A DNA stretch of 64,000 nucleotides, from NCBI GenBank assembly GCA_015350385.1, contig WNKI01000002.1, forward strand, positions 7,618,004 to 7,682,003. The letters run 5' to 3'. A program made the position numbers and the translations under genes. The notes below the pieces were generated by a model that did not search any database, was not told the origin of the DNA, and saw nothing but the letters and a program-made list of their open reading frames with translations. The DNA comes from Aculops lycopersici. Its lineage: Eukaryota; Arthropoda; Arachnida; Trombidiformes; Eriophyidae. How positions within the stretch are numbered: the first letter of the stretch is position 1; every line of letters starts with the position of its first letter. This document shows positions 32,407 to 43,251 of this stretch, piece after piece.

Positions 32407-34002
32407 ATGTGGGCCACGGCTCAAATTGATTCAAGGGATAATTACTCCCTCGTCCGGGACTCTAGAGATTACGCTCTGATCAATGGTAAGTCTTAACTCT
32501 CAGTATTTGCACTACATGATAGAGTTACCATTAGATACTCTTCACTAATAACAGTTCAATATCTATCTAAACTATCAGGTCTGAACTTGAGGTACTCCAA
32601 AGAGGAAAATGAAAACACCGTCAGCCACATACCATTTACTTTATTCCCATCCCCATTTCCAAAGAAACTCTACGAAGAATGTTTGGACCTGCAACCAACT
32701 GTCAATAAGTTGATGCTAAGTATTGCGAATGACAATACATTTTTAGAAGAGACTCTAGGAGGCATTGTTCAAGTTGACGACTTTACCAGGAATTTGTTAA
32801 AGATCCATAAGATCATCCAAAAAGAGGGACAAGCTCAGCCAATCATTTCTTGCATCGCTAGGTCGGACTATATGCTTGACAGGTACATGCTAGATGATAA
32901 ACGAGAATCGACGAGAGTTCGACAAGTTGAGGTCAATGCCATTGCGAGTGGAATGTCTGCTCATAGCTTCAATGCTAGTCGGATGCACCAATTCTTACTA
33001 TCCAAGTATCGGGTTGATTTACAAGAGGGTACAAGTATTCCTGAAAACGGATCAGTAAAAATGATTGCCCAGGGAATCATAGACGCATTCGATACTTACG
33101 GTAAGCCAGATAGCTATGTTCTTATGATTACCGAAGATATAAGCTCGAATTTCACTGACCAATTTGGGGTGGAGTTACAAGTTCACCTAATCAGACCGGA
33201 TGTTAGACTCGTACGTCAGAGTTTCTGTGGACTACCTGACAAACTCAAGTTAGGACCAAATAAGGAGCTGCTATTAGACAATGCGAAAGAGCTAGCAGTT
33301 GTCTACTTTCGTTATGGCTACGACCCGTCTAACTATTTCTTTGAACAATCATGGGATACTAGACTACTTATTGAACGATCTCGTGCCATTAAATGTCCAT
33401 CAATCAACTTTCATCTATCAGGTGCAAAGAAGTTCCAACAAGTCTTGAATAATAGCAGCAAGCTAGAGAAATACCTGGACGCTCGAAACGCATTTCGGTT
33501 GGCTAAGACGTTTGCAAAGTTTTGGTCAATAGAAGAAAACACTCCAGCGGGCGAAGAGGGTTTTAAAGTTGGCTTGTCATCGGCCAAAAAATTGGTTTTG
33601 AAGCCGCAGCGGGAGGGTGGTGGGCACAACATTTTTGGCAATGATGTTAAGCCATTCCTAGAAGGTCTATCCCATTCTGAGGAGAGATCACAGTATATAT
33701 TGATGGAATATATCAATAGTCCGAAAGAGAAGAATTGGCTACTTCTGAAGGATGATGGAAAGTATAGCGATACAACTCGCCTTGACTTGAGCGAAAAGTT
33801 GGTTAGTGAGTTGGGTATCTATGGAAGTGTGGTGGCCAATGGTTCTGATATAATCTCCAACCGAGCATCAGGTTACCTTGTTAGAAGCAAGAAATACGGA
33901 ACCAACGAAGGTGGTGTTGCATCAGGTTTTGCTGGTATCAGTAGCTTGCTTTTGCTTGACGAATCGGTAGAGGATAAGGAATTTTCAATTTACTTTGACT
34001 AA
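32407..34002 (+). CDS. GSS: Glutathione synthetase, two exons
   Basis: A 500-residue ATP-dependent ligase that joins gamma-glutamylcysteine and glycine to make glutathione in the cytosol. Exon 1 (32407-32485) is joined to exon 2 (32579-34002) across a 93-nt GT-AG intron, phase 1; the protein begins MWATAQIDSRDNYSLVRDSR. Family blocks are visible in order: HIPFTLFPSPFPK (about 48), the QVEVNAIASG stretch, VVYFRYGYDPSNYF, KLVLKPQREGGGHNIFG with the phosphate-loop glycines, YILMEYI, SELGIYGSVV, and YLVRSKKYGTNEGGVASGFAG, where the substrate-binding C-terminal loop ends. Human GSS is 474 residues; the modest excess is spread over loops. AATAAA follows at 34093. The next gene on the same strand is CLPTM1. 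Confidence 0.95.
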
Positions 34003-34092
34003 CGATGCTTCCAAAACTCAGCAATTAGATAAATTATTTGTGTACCACTTTACTTAGTCCAATGAGTACATGCGAGGCACTTCATGTTATCG

Positions 34093-34098
34093 AATAAA
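34093..34098 (+). promoter_or_regulatory. Polyadenylation signal of GSS
   Basis: AATAAA occurs 91 nt after the GSS stop codon, and 382 bp before the CLPTM1 start codon, which leaves room for a separate promoter between the two same-strand genes. Confidence 0.5.
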
Positions 34099-34480
34099 CA
34101 AATTGAGATAATGTGCTTTTGACACAGATCGAAATAATTATGCGATTGGAAGTTGTGCAATATCTAGAGATGAAGTCAGCAGCGTTGAGCACGTTTTTAT
34201 TGCGACTTGAAGCTCGTCATCGACAGACTTGTGTTAAAAGCAACTCATAACGTGCGCAAAACAATTCGGCAAATCCGAATTGGAAAATTCAAGCGAGATT
34301 CCCACTCGATCTCATTCATGTGACTTCACATTTTTATGGGAAAGTGGAATAGAACTGCTTTTTTGTCTCTAGTCTCGAGTCGATATCAAGTATCACATTC
34401 AACTAAACTAATTGTTGTAAAAATTTAGATGCTGAAATAATTTGATTCCAATCCTCAAAACTCCAGCCAATCGAAACAAA

Positions 34481-36508
34481 ATGCCAAGCGATAGTCAACT
34501 TGATCACAATGATGGTGAGACACCATCGAGAGATGGTGAAGTGGCCGTTCCCGATGCTGGCCAAAGTACACCTAGCAATCAAACAAACCAAGAGCAACCT
34601 CAACGTCCGCGTCAAAGTTTATTTGGAACCATCAAAAACATGATGATGAATATGATGATTGTTTATATGATTAGCAGATATTTTATGCCTGGAAACAAAA
34701 CAACAACTAGCATCAAGTCTGATGATCCTAACAACCCCATTGGACGCAGCCAACCATCTCAAAATCTTTTTGGCAGAGGGTTTTCTATGGATTTATATGT
34801 GTATATTTCAGAAGACAACTATGAGCCGAATTTCTTTAATCCCCGTGAGCTGAAGTGGGTTCAAAAGGATATTATCTATGATGACTGGACCCAAGGCCCA
34901 AATCAAGACTCCACTTTTCAAGCTGAAATCGATATAGATCTATCACCCAAAGTGCAAAATAATGGATCTTTATGGCTTCACTCATATTTCGTCAAGTCTG
35001 GATTTATTCCCTATGAGGCAACTAGAACAGCCGAGGACTACTCACCTATCTACACTTTGCATACAAAGAAACAACTAAATCGATACAAGAAACGTCGATA
35101 CCGAGATACTCACAATCTGATTACTGGAAAAACAGACAAGAGCATTGAAGAGCAAGAAAAAATTAAGAACAAGGTGAAGGAAGAGATAGTTTCTCACTGG
35201 CATCCCAATTTGACAATTAATATGATCTATGACCACACGGCTTGGACCCAAGGTGCAGTGCCTGCTCCTTTGAATGAGTTCATCCATTTCGAACCTGCAA
35301 CCGGCAAGTATTATCCTGTCGTCTATATAAACGACTACTGGAACCTACTGCGCGACTATCAACCGATCAATGAAACTGTCAAGCAAGTCCACTTAAGTCT
35401 TACTTATCAACCAATAGGTATGATGAAGTGGCAGCTGTATGCAGCTCAAGGGATGCAAAACAAGTGGTCGAGTATGCTAGGTGCGGAACAAAATCAGAAT
35501 GAGGACGAGCAAGACTATATCAAAGAAGCCCTATTGGAAACATCGCCAGTCCTATTAGGCCTTACTGTTGTTGTATCAATCGCTCACTCGATATTCGAGT
35601 TCTTGGCCTTCAAGAATGACATCCAATTTTGGAAAGACAGAAAATCCCTCGAAGGATTGTCAGTAAGATCGGTCTTCTTTAATCTATTCCAGTCTGTTGT
35701 AGTCCTACTTTATGTTCTAGATAATGACACTAGTACACTGATCAAATTCTCAATTGGTATCGGTCTACTCATTGAACTTTGGAAGATTCCCAAAGTAGTG
35801 AATATCAAGATCGACCGCGAAAACAAGATTCTTGGTGTGTTCCCTCGAGTAGTGTTTGAGGACAAGGGATCTTATGTCGAGTCATCCACTAAACAATATG
35901 ATATGGTAAGTAAATTTTCCGTCGACATTATACCACATTCAATTGAGTTTCATCTTAATCTAACCACCTCCACAATCTCGCATTACTATCTACAGCTGGC
36001 ATACAGATACCTGTCGTGGGTTATTTTCCCACTCTTTGTTGCTTACGCAATCTACTCTCTTATTTACCAAGAGCACAAAGGATGGTATTCATTCATCTTG
36101 AACATGACCTATGGTTTCCTTCTAGCTTTCGGCTTCATCATGATGACTCCACAACTGTTTATTAACTACAAACTAAAATCTGTAGCTCATCTACCTTGGA
36201 GGATGTTGTCGTATAAGTTCTTAAATACCTTTATTGATGACATATTCGCATTCATCATCAAGATGCCATTAATGTATAGATTAGGATGCTTTAGAGACGA
36301 TATCATCTTCATCATCTATCTATACCAAAGATGGATATATCGTGTTGACCCCAAGCGTGTCAATGAATTTGGAATTAGTGGCGAAGATATGCAGCAAAAC
36401 AAAAGCAACGACGAACAAACTAAATCAATTGAAGCATCAACCGAATCCAAATCATTGCCATCCACAAAGAAAACAACTAAGTCTAAGATTGACAAAAAGA
36501 AAGATTAG
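34481..36508 (+). CDS. CLPTM1: CLPTM1 (cleft lip and palate transmembrane protein 1)
   Basis: A 645-residue multi-spanning membrane protein of the CLPTM1 family, which acts in ER/Golgi membranes (human CLPTM1 retains GABA-A receptors in the ER). Two exons, 34481-35905 and 35996-36508, are separated by a 90-nt intron that contains no stop codon and keeps frame, so it reads through. The join gives SSTKQYDM then LAYRYLSWVIFPLF, exactly the family sequence. Other blocks: NLFGRGFSMDLYVYIS, PIGMMKWQLYAAQ, EFLAFKNDIQFWKDRKSLEGLS, HKGWYSFILNMTYGF, TPQLFINYKLKSVAHLPWRM, FIDDIFAFIIKMP and YQRWIYRVDPKRVNEFG. The C-terminus is a short Ser/Lys-rich tail. The frame is open upstream of the ATG for 13 codons with no earlier ATG. 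Confidence 0.95.
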   Translation: MPSDSQLDHNDGETPSRDGEVAVPDAGQSTPSNQTNQEQPQRPRQSLFGTIKNMMMNMMIVYMISRYFMPGNKTTTSIKSDDPNNPIGRSQPSQNLFGRGFSMDLYVYISEDNYEPNFFNPRELKWVQKDIIYDDWTQGPNQDSTFQAEIDIDLSPKVQNNGSLWLHSYFVKSGFIPYEATRTAEDYSPIYTLHTKKQLNRYKKRRYRDTHNLITGKTDKSIEEQEKIKNKVKEEIVSHWHPNLTINMIYDHTAWTQGAVPAPLNEFIHFEPATGKYYPVVYINDYWNLLRDYQPINETVKQVHLSLTYQPIGMMKWQLYAAQGMQNKWSSMLGAEQNQNEDEQDYIKEALLETSPVLLGLTVVVSIAHSIFEFLAFKNDIQFWKDRKSLEGLSVRSVFFNLFQSVVVLLYVLDNDTSTLIKFSIGIGLLIELWKIPKVVNIKIDRENKILGVFPRVVFEDKGSYVESSTKQYDMVSKFSVDIIPHSIEFHLNLTTSTISHYYLQLAYRYLSWVIFPLFVAYAIYSLIYQEHKGWYSFILNMTYGFLLAFGFIMMTPQLFINYKLKSVAHLPWRMLSYKFLNTFIDDIFAFIIKMPLMYRLGCFRDDIIFIIYLYQRWIYRVDPKRVNEFGISGEDMQQNKSNDEQTKSIEASTESKSLPSTKKTTKSKIDKKKD

Positions 36509-36619
36509 TGGACAGGAATTCTAACCCCGACCTAGAGTCATATATCAATGTCCAATATCATAGTGTAGAATTGTAATAAATTTGCAATAGATTCAATTAT
36601 ATTTTCTGATTGCATTAAT

Positions 36620-37408
36620 TTAACCTTCACCGTCTTCATTATCATTACTATAATCGGATTTTCTCCCTCTTGCTCTGACTTCATGGAGTCGCTCGATAAT
36701 CTTCTCCTTTCCCAACGGTCCGCAGGTATTCTCATCGATTTTAGATTGATACTCATCAAGAATTAAGTTGAAGAATGTGGAATCAGAGAAATGGGTCGAT
36801 AATAACGCTCGTTCGAGCACATATAAGTCTACAGCTCTCTCCTCAGGGTGTGTAGATCCAGTCGAGAGTCCGAAATCTATTGGTATCACAATATGGGAGT
36901 CTGGGGTGCAAGTAGACTTGGACTTTTTAGCTCTGGTGGTGGTGGTTTTCGAGACTATCGGATCATCGTTAATTCTGGGCATCAGTAATAAGTTTGATGT
37001 CGTCAAGTCACCATGGATGATACCGAGATTATGGAGAACTGCTATGCACTGACCAATGAGAGGGGCCAGGTTAAGAGCTTCATTCGGGTGACTCTCTAAA
37101 TAATCATACAGAGTTTCACAGTTCATTATTTCCGACATGAGCAGAGTTGAATCATCTGACCAAACTACAGTTGGCATGTATGGGGACAACTTATTGCTTT
37201 TAGTTCTAATTTTTTCAATCATCCTTCGCTCCCTCTTGGTTCGTTCTTTTGATAACTTCTTATCAAGTATAGGATGCCTATACTTCTTGGAGAACCTATG
37301 CTTTATCACACAACGATTGTTTGAGTGTAAGCCAAAATAAAGTCTTGACTCGGCCCCTTGATATCTGAGCTCCCAGTTGTTTACAAAGTCAATCTTACAG
37401 GTCGACAT
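36620..37408 (-). CDS. TP53RK: TP53RK/Bud32 kinase of the KEOPS complex
   Basis: A 262-residue atypical small kinase/ATPase that, with OSGEP/Kae1, TPRKB and LAGE3, makes the N6-threonylcarbamoyladenosine modification on tRNAs. It starts with the QGAES element (QGAESRLYFG, about 16-25), has VIKHRFSKKYRHPILDK with the ATP-binding lysine (about 34-51), and shows the family's HGDLTTSNLL catalytic loop (about 137-146) followed by DFGLSTGSTHPEERAVDLYVLERAL. An insert with Thr/Lys residues sits between the catalytic loop and DFGLS. The C-terminus keeps the REVRARGRK-type basic end (as VRARGRKSDY). Human length is 253, so it is full length. One exon, converging on CLPTM1 (111 bp gap) and divergent from the insulin receptor. 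Confidence 0.94.
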   Translation of the reverse strand: MSTCKIDFVNNWELRYQGAESRLYFGLHSNNRCVIKHRFSKKYRHPILDKKLSKERTKRERRMIEKIRTKSNKLSPYMPTVVWSDDSTLLMSEIMNCETLYDYLESHPNEALNLAPLIGQCIAVLHNLGIIHGDLTTSNLLLMPRINDDPIVSKTTTTRAKKSKSTCTPDSHIVIPIDFGLSTGSTHPEERAVDLYVLERALLSTHFSDSTFFNLILDEYQSKIDENTCGPLGKEKIIERLHEVRARGRKSDYSNDNEDGEG

Positions 37409-38077
37409 GTTGATGGAATGTTACAATTTACAATCAATCAATTTGTTCCGGTCGTGTGTATCTTCATTTTCATAGTGAACGTGTTCTCCATGTTTCATCA
37501 GCTAGGCACAAAAACACAAAATCAGCACTGCAATTCTCACTGCAGGAATCGGCGAGGCTAGAAAAGATCGCTTGAATCTGCAGGTAACCGGCCGAGCGGC
37601 CTCAAGGAAAATAATTCAATTGCCGCTCACTGTGTGGCGCAATCAGCATTGCGAGATTGACGCACCCACCAGGGGGAGGAGGGCGCGTAAAGTGACGCAC
37701 GCACCGCTCGCGCCTACTGCCCAATAAGCGCGACTTGCCAACTCTGTGCATTGAGTTTGCCATAGCCAAAGCCACTAGCATTGGCAGCGCCCGCCTGTGT
37801 GTTTACAGTATTATGTTGTGTGTGTGTGTGTGTGTGTCTGTATCTGTTTACGGCTTTTGCCTCGAGTGTGTCGGTGTGTTGTGTGCGGCGACGGTGGTGT
37901 CGGTGGTGGTAGTTCGTCGTCGGCGGTAGCATAAACAGCGGCACAGCAGTGGTAGTTGTAGCGGCGGCAGTCGGCGATGTGTGTGTTTGCGAGTTTTGCA
38001 GGATACCAAGTTGGTATCCTAATGAACTTTTGAATATTTGGTATTAGAACCTGAAAAAACGGGAACATATAAGCAAA
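37409..38077. other. Divergent region, TP53RK and insulin receptor
   Basis: This 669-bp gap includes a (TG)n microsatellite at about 37816-37837 and GGT/GGC-rich simple sequence to 37980. No gene was seen. It should contain the insulin-receptor promoter and leader. Confidence 0.45.
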
Positions 38078-41000
38078 ATGAATATATTTATATATACCCT
38101 TTTTATATATACATTATCTCTTCAGTTACAATCACAAACAGGAGCCGTTGGTGTTGTGGCATCAACTCCGTTTCCATCAGGGGATGGAGTTGATGCTGCA
38201 ACACCAACTCTATCCCCAAATTCGATCTCTCAGAGGCCACTTAGAAAGAAGGTTTGCCAAGGAAAACACATTCGGAATGATCTCACTTCCTTCGATCAAT
38301 TAAAAGATTGTAATATCATCGACGGTCCTCTAACTATTGCCCTAGTCGCAAATAACACTAATCCATACACGCCTCAAGACTATCAAAATATCACTTTTCC
38401 AGCTCTGGAGGAAATTACTGAATATTTATTAATTTTTCGCGTTCAAGGTTTAACAACATTAGCAGATTTATTTCCCAATCTTGCTGTTATAAGAGGAAGA
38501 GAATTAGTATCCAACTATGCACTAATTATTTATGAAATGACGCACTTACAAAAAATCAATCTACCTAAATTAACTGACATTTTAAGGGGCAGCGTTCGTA
38601 TCGAAGGCAATCCAAATCTATGTTTCGCTTCAACTATCAATTGGGATGGCATATGCAAACATGCCTATACACATCATTTTATCAAAGACAATAACTCAGG
38701 CTGTAACAATCGTTGTCCAGATCAATGCCATCCATGGCCAAAACCATCAAAAACAGTACCAGAATCAACAAAATTACCTGGTGACGTTACCAAATTGGGC
38801 GCAGATAATAATCAGTCCGTATTCTGTTGGAATAGTACCTATTGTCAAGAGACTTGTTTCGACAATATAACGGAACAAATGATTCCACTAGCACCAAATG
38901 GGGAATGTTGTTCTCCACTATGTGCGGGTGGTTGCACCATGGCCTCTAGATCTGACAAATGTGTCTCCTGTAGATTTGTAGCACAAGGGAGTGATTGCGT
39001 GCATAAATGTGATAGTGATTTATATGAATATAAAGGAAAATGTGTAACTGAAGAGGAGTGTAGCATCATCATGGAACCAAATAAACCCAATCCATGCGGC
39101 CCTCTATCTTCCGATGATATGGATAGGAACAACTTCAAAGCGGTCCGACTGCTTGGCGAGAGTCATGGGAGATGTCAAGCCACCTGCCCGCCGGGTTACG
39201 AAGAGAATCCATTGAACAAGAATAAGTGTAGACAATGTGATAAAGGAAAATGCAGAAAAAGTAAGTATAAAAACTCATCTTCACAACATCTATATCAGAG
39301 AGCTTGAGCTTGATCCCTAACCACTTCTTCTCTAATCCCTTCAGTTTGCAAGCCGACTAATGATAAACCATTCATGGTTACTAACATCAACTCACTACGC
39401 GAACTCGATGGCTGTAATGCCATCAATGGTAGCTTAGAAATATCAATCAAGGGAGGCAGTAAGTATTCAGAATATTTGTTAGAATTACTGATGCAACCGG
39501 TGGTTCTTTACTAACATTAATCATCTCCCAAAACAGAAAATGTTTTACACGAACTAGAAAGCGCCTTTCAAGACCTGGAGGAAATTTCAGGTTATCTCAA
39601 GATCACCCGTTCCCACCCAATTTTAACACTCGATTTTCTTCGAGGGCTCAAAGTCATTAATGGTTCCCAACTAGATAGAGCACAGTAAGTGTTTATTCTC
39701 AGATTCGACTTGACTATATTTTTCAGTGACTAGCCGCTAACCAAACACTATTATCTCTCATCTCAGGTACTCTCTCGTTATAATTGATAATCCAAATCTT
39801 CAAGATCTATTCAAGTTAAATGCTAATGATACAAACACAAGCCAGAAGCGCCTCAATATTTTGAATGGAAAAATTTTTGTACACCTTAACCCAAAACTAT
39901 GTCCACATCGAATTGATAATCTTAAGCTTTATGCGAGTGTTGCACCTTGGGACGATAAAGATGTCTCTGTCCACACCAATGGTGACAAAGAAGCTTGTAA
40001 CACGAAGCCCCTGCAAGTTGAGTTTGTTTACGGCACTTCAAGAATTTGCCAGATTCGCTTCGAGAATTTTGCCTCAAAAATGGATGATCCAAGATCTTTA
40101 TTATACTACCTCATAAATTATCGCGAGGTTCCTAGCGGAACAGTAACCATGTTTGACGGACGAGATGGATGCAACAGTCAGAATGATGTTTGGATGACTG
40201 TCGAGGAGCCCCCGCTATTGAGTGCTTTGGCACCAAAGGTTAACGAATCAGGAGTCCTAACTAGCTCTGAGCCATACCAAGATGCATACATTGTTGTCAA
40301 GCCCGCGACTAGGTATGCTCTTTACATCAAAACATTCACTATTCTATCTGGCTCAGCGGGTGCCTTAAGTGAGATGATATACTTCGAGACCGCACCAGAT
40401 ACTCCCGGTATACCTAGAGACATTAAAAGCTTTCCAGAATCCCACGATTCTGTAAGAGTCAATTGGTCGCCGCCGTCTAAACCCAACGGCAACATCGAAA
40501 GCTATACCATCTTTGCGAAAGAGTTGCCCATTGTCGAGGACTTTGGAGACTTGGATGTCTGTGATCAAATTGGTAGTTGGGATAGATTGACATCAATATC
40601 TAATCCAAGCAGCGAATCAAAGCAACCGACTGTGACCTATGAAACTAACACCACTAGCTCAGCAGAGGGTCCCACGAGTTCTATTACGGTTTGCAAAGTA
40701 CCGGACACAGATCCCGACACCGCTGTCGAGAAGGTAACGTTTCAAGATGCTGTTATAGATCTCGTTTACTTGAGGCAACCTTGTCCATCACCAAAACCAC
40801 CCACAGCTTCAACTAGGCGCAAGAAGTCTATTGAAAAGTCTGACGAGTCTGTCGTTGAATCTAAAGAAACAGGATTGGCAACCCAAACTTCATTGATTGC
40901 TCATCTCAGTGGGTCGAATGGAACAACAAACACTCTCTTGTTGAACGAAACTACAGGAACCGCCCGTGTCGTAATGAAAGTCGACACAACACCAATCAAT

Positions 41001-42710
41001 GGTCAATTTGAATACAAAATAGCAGGTTTGAAGCATTACAGCATGTATCACATTGAAGTTGTAGCCTGCCACGGGGAGTTTCACAGCACCAAGAGTAAGC
41101 TGCCCAAAGGTTATAAAAATTGTAGTATTGAGGCCATCACCCAAGTTAGAACTCATGCACTCCAAGACAACGACAAGATCCGGGGAGAGTCACTAGTGTT
41201 CTATCCGGCAAATGAAACTATTAGCGATAACATCGTAATCTGGAAGAAACCAGAGCAACCCAATGGCCCAATTATCGCGTATAGAGTGAGGTATAGACTC
41301 AAAGACGGACCAATAGCTGCTTGGACTGAATTATGTGTTAACAATACTGTCTACGAGCGGTTAGGTGGAGTATCATTGATCGGTCTAAGTCCAGGTACAT
41401 ACGTGTTCAGTGTGCAGGCAGTTACAATGTATACAGAAAATAGATACTGGTCCGAGCCAGAGCTTGAGTTTGAGATTCCTCAAAATTATCTAGTCTCACC
41501 ATTCATATTGTACCCAATGATATTAGTTCTTATCGCGCTGATTGGACTCGGCGCTGCATCGGCCACCTATTACTATCAAAAGAAGCAGCAAGACCTCCTG
41601 TATGCTTCAGTCAATCCTGATTACATTAATTACGAACCCGATGAATGGGAAATCGACTCAAGCAAGCTAATAGTAGGCTCACAAATCGGCACAGGTTCTT
41701 TCGGTGTGGTGTATAGAGGCCAGCTCACAACCGAAAAAGGTACCGTGGCCTGTGCTGTCAAGACAGTGCCGAAGACATCGACAGCCAAACAGAGGATGGA
41801 CTTTCTGCGCGAGGGTTCCATGATGAAGAAATTTGATACCTTTCATGTCGTCAAGTTGTACGGTGTTGTCTCAGTCACAACTCCAGTATATGTTATCATG
41901 GAGCTGATGGAGCACGGCGATCTTAAGGATTACTTGAGAGGACTACGCGACAAACACGAGAAGGAGAAGAAAACTGTCGTTGACGGAATTTACTTGATGG
42001 CAGCCCAAATAGCAGACGGAATGGCTTATCTCACTCACATGAAGTTTGTGCACCGTGATTTGGCGGCTCGTAATTGTATGGTCGGGGCCAATCAGGTTTG
42101 CAAGATCGCCGACTTCGGATTGACCCGTGACGTCTATGCCAATGATTACTATCGCCGCGATACAGCAGGTGTCCTTCCCGTTAGATGGATGGCGCCAGAG
42201 GCTTTAACTGACAACATATATACTCACGCCTCAGATGTCTGGTCTTATGGCATAGTTTTATGGGAAATTGTAACTTTTAGCGCCTATCCATATCAGGGCC
42301 TATCAAATGAAGAAGTTATCAAGAAGGTTACTAGTGGTTACACAATGCCAAGGCCTACTAACTGTCCGAACAAGTTATATGAAATCATGCACAAATGTTG
42401 GCGTAGGAATGACAGAGATCGCCCGACATTTAATGACATTGTTGAGTTCCTCTTACCGGAAACTGAGGATCAATTATTTCCAAATTGTTTCTACCGAAAA
42501 CCTCAGAAAAGCAACACTAATAACAACAATAACATATCTCACATAAACGATACCTCAATCACAGAGGGTGACATTTTGGCGAGATCCATACCGGAGGAAA
42601 ATGGTAACATCAGGACAGAATCTGTACCTTTATTATCATGGCCTAATAATCGAGCAAATGGTATATCAAACGATGTCAATCACCATGTTCATCAAGAAGC
42701 CACCGACTAG
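38078..42710 (+). CDS. InR: Insulin receptor (four exons, 1,462 residues)
   Basis: Receptor tyrosine kinase for insulin-like peptides. Exons 38078-39260, 39345-39458, 39537-39684 and 39767-42710 join in frame across 84-, 78- and 82-nt GT-AG introns. In order: signal peptide (about 1-20), L1 domain (CQGKHIRND... to NPNLCF), furin-like Cys-rich region (about 205-390), L2 domain spanning exons 2-4, fibronectin III domains (about 570-1050), a tetrabasic RRKK alpha/beta processing site near residue 831, a transmembrane helix (about 1060-1084), NPDY juxtamembrane docking site, and the kinase (about 1110-1390) with GTGSFG, AVKTV, HRDLAARNC and the DVYANDYYRR activation loop carrying the YxxxYY autophosphorylation triad. 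The C-terminal tail is only about 70 residues, without the IRS-like extension of fly InR. Poly(A) signal at 42787. Confidence 0.97.
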
Positions 42711-43251
42711 CCAACTGGCAATTGGCAACTTTAATCATGACCAAGTCTTTCAATTACTCAACTACAGTAACCTACCAAACTGGCCCAATAAACTAGATCT
42801 CTCTGACTTTGTATAATCATAAATTGGAATATTCGTACTAAATCATAAGTTTTTTATCTCTTTTGAATGAATATTTCCACCTGTCGTAATCTTCGAGGAG
42901 ACGTACGAAGCAGTCAACAGATGGTCAGAAATGAGCGCGTGTTAGTCGGCGGCATTTGTGGATCAGGTTGGACAGCGATTGAAAGCGCGCGAATAAGTCC
43001 CGTCTCTGTTGCAATACGCAAACACAACGCACGCCGAAGCCACGAGAGGGGAAAAATCTTGCACCATTCGAAACTTATGTTGACGAGGGGAAAAGAATTG
43101 AGAACAAAGTCTACACGATAAAATGGATCTCAATCGTTGATTCAATGAATTCATAACTCAGAATATATTTATTATTGGAGAATAGCAAAGCATCATAAAA
43201 TTATACCAGTCTCATCCATCTCTCGCCATCTTATTAATAAGCACAGTCAAG
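42711..43251. other. Interval, insulin receptor 3' to cullin-4
   Basis: Same-strand gap of 541 bp. It holds an AATAAA at 42787-42792 (77 nt after the insulin receptor stop codon) and presumably the cullin-4 promoter and leader. Short open frames on both strands have no family resemblance. Confidence 0.5.
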
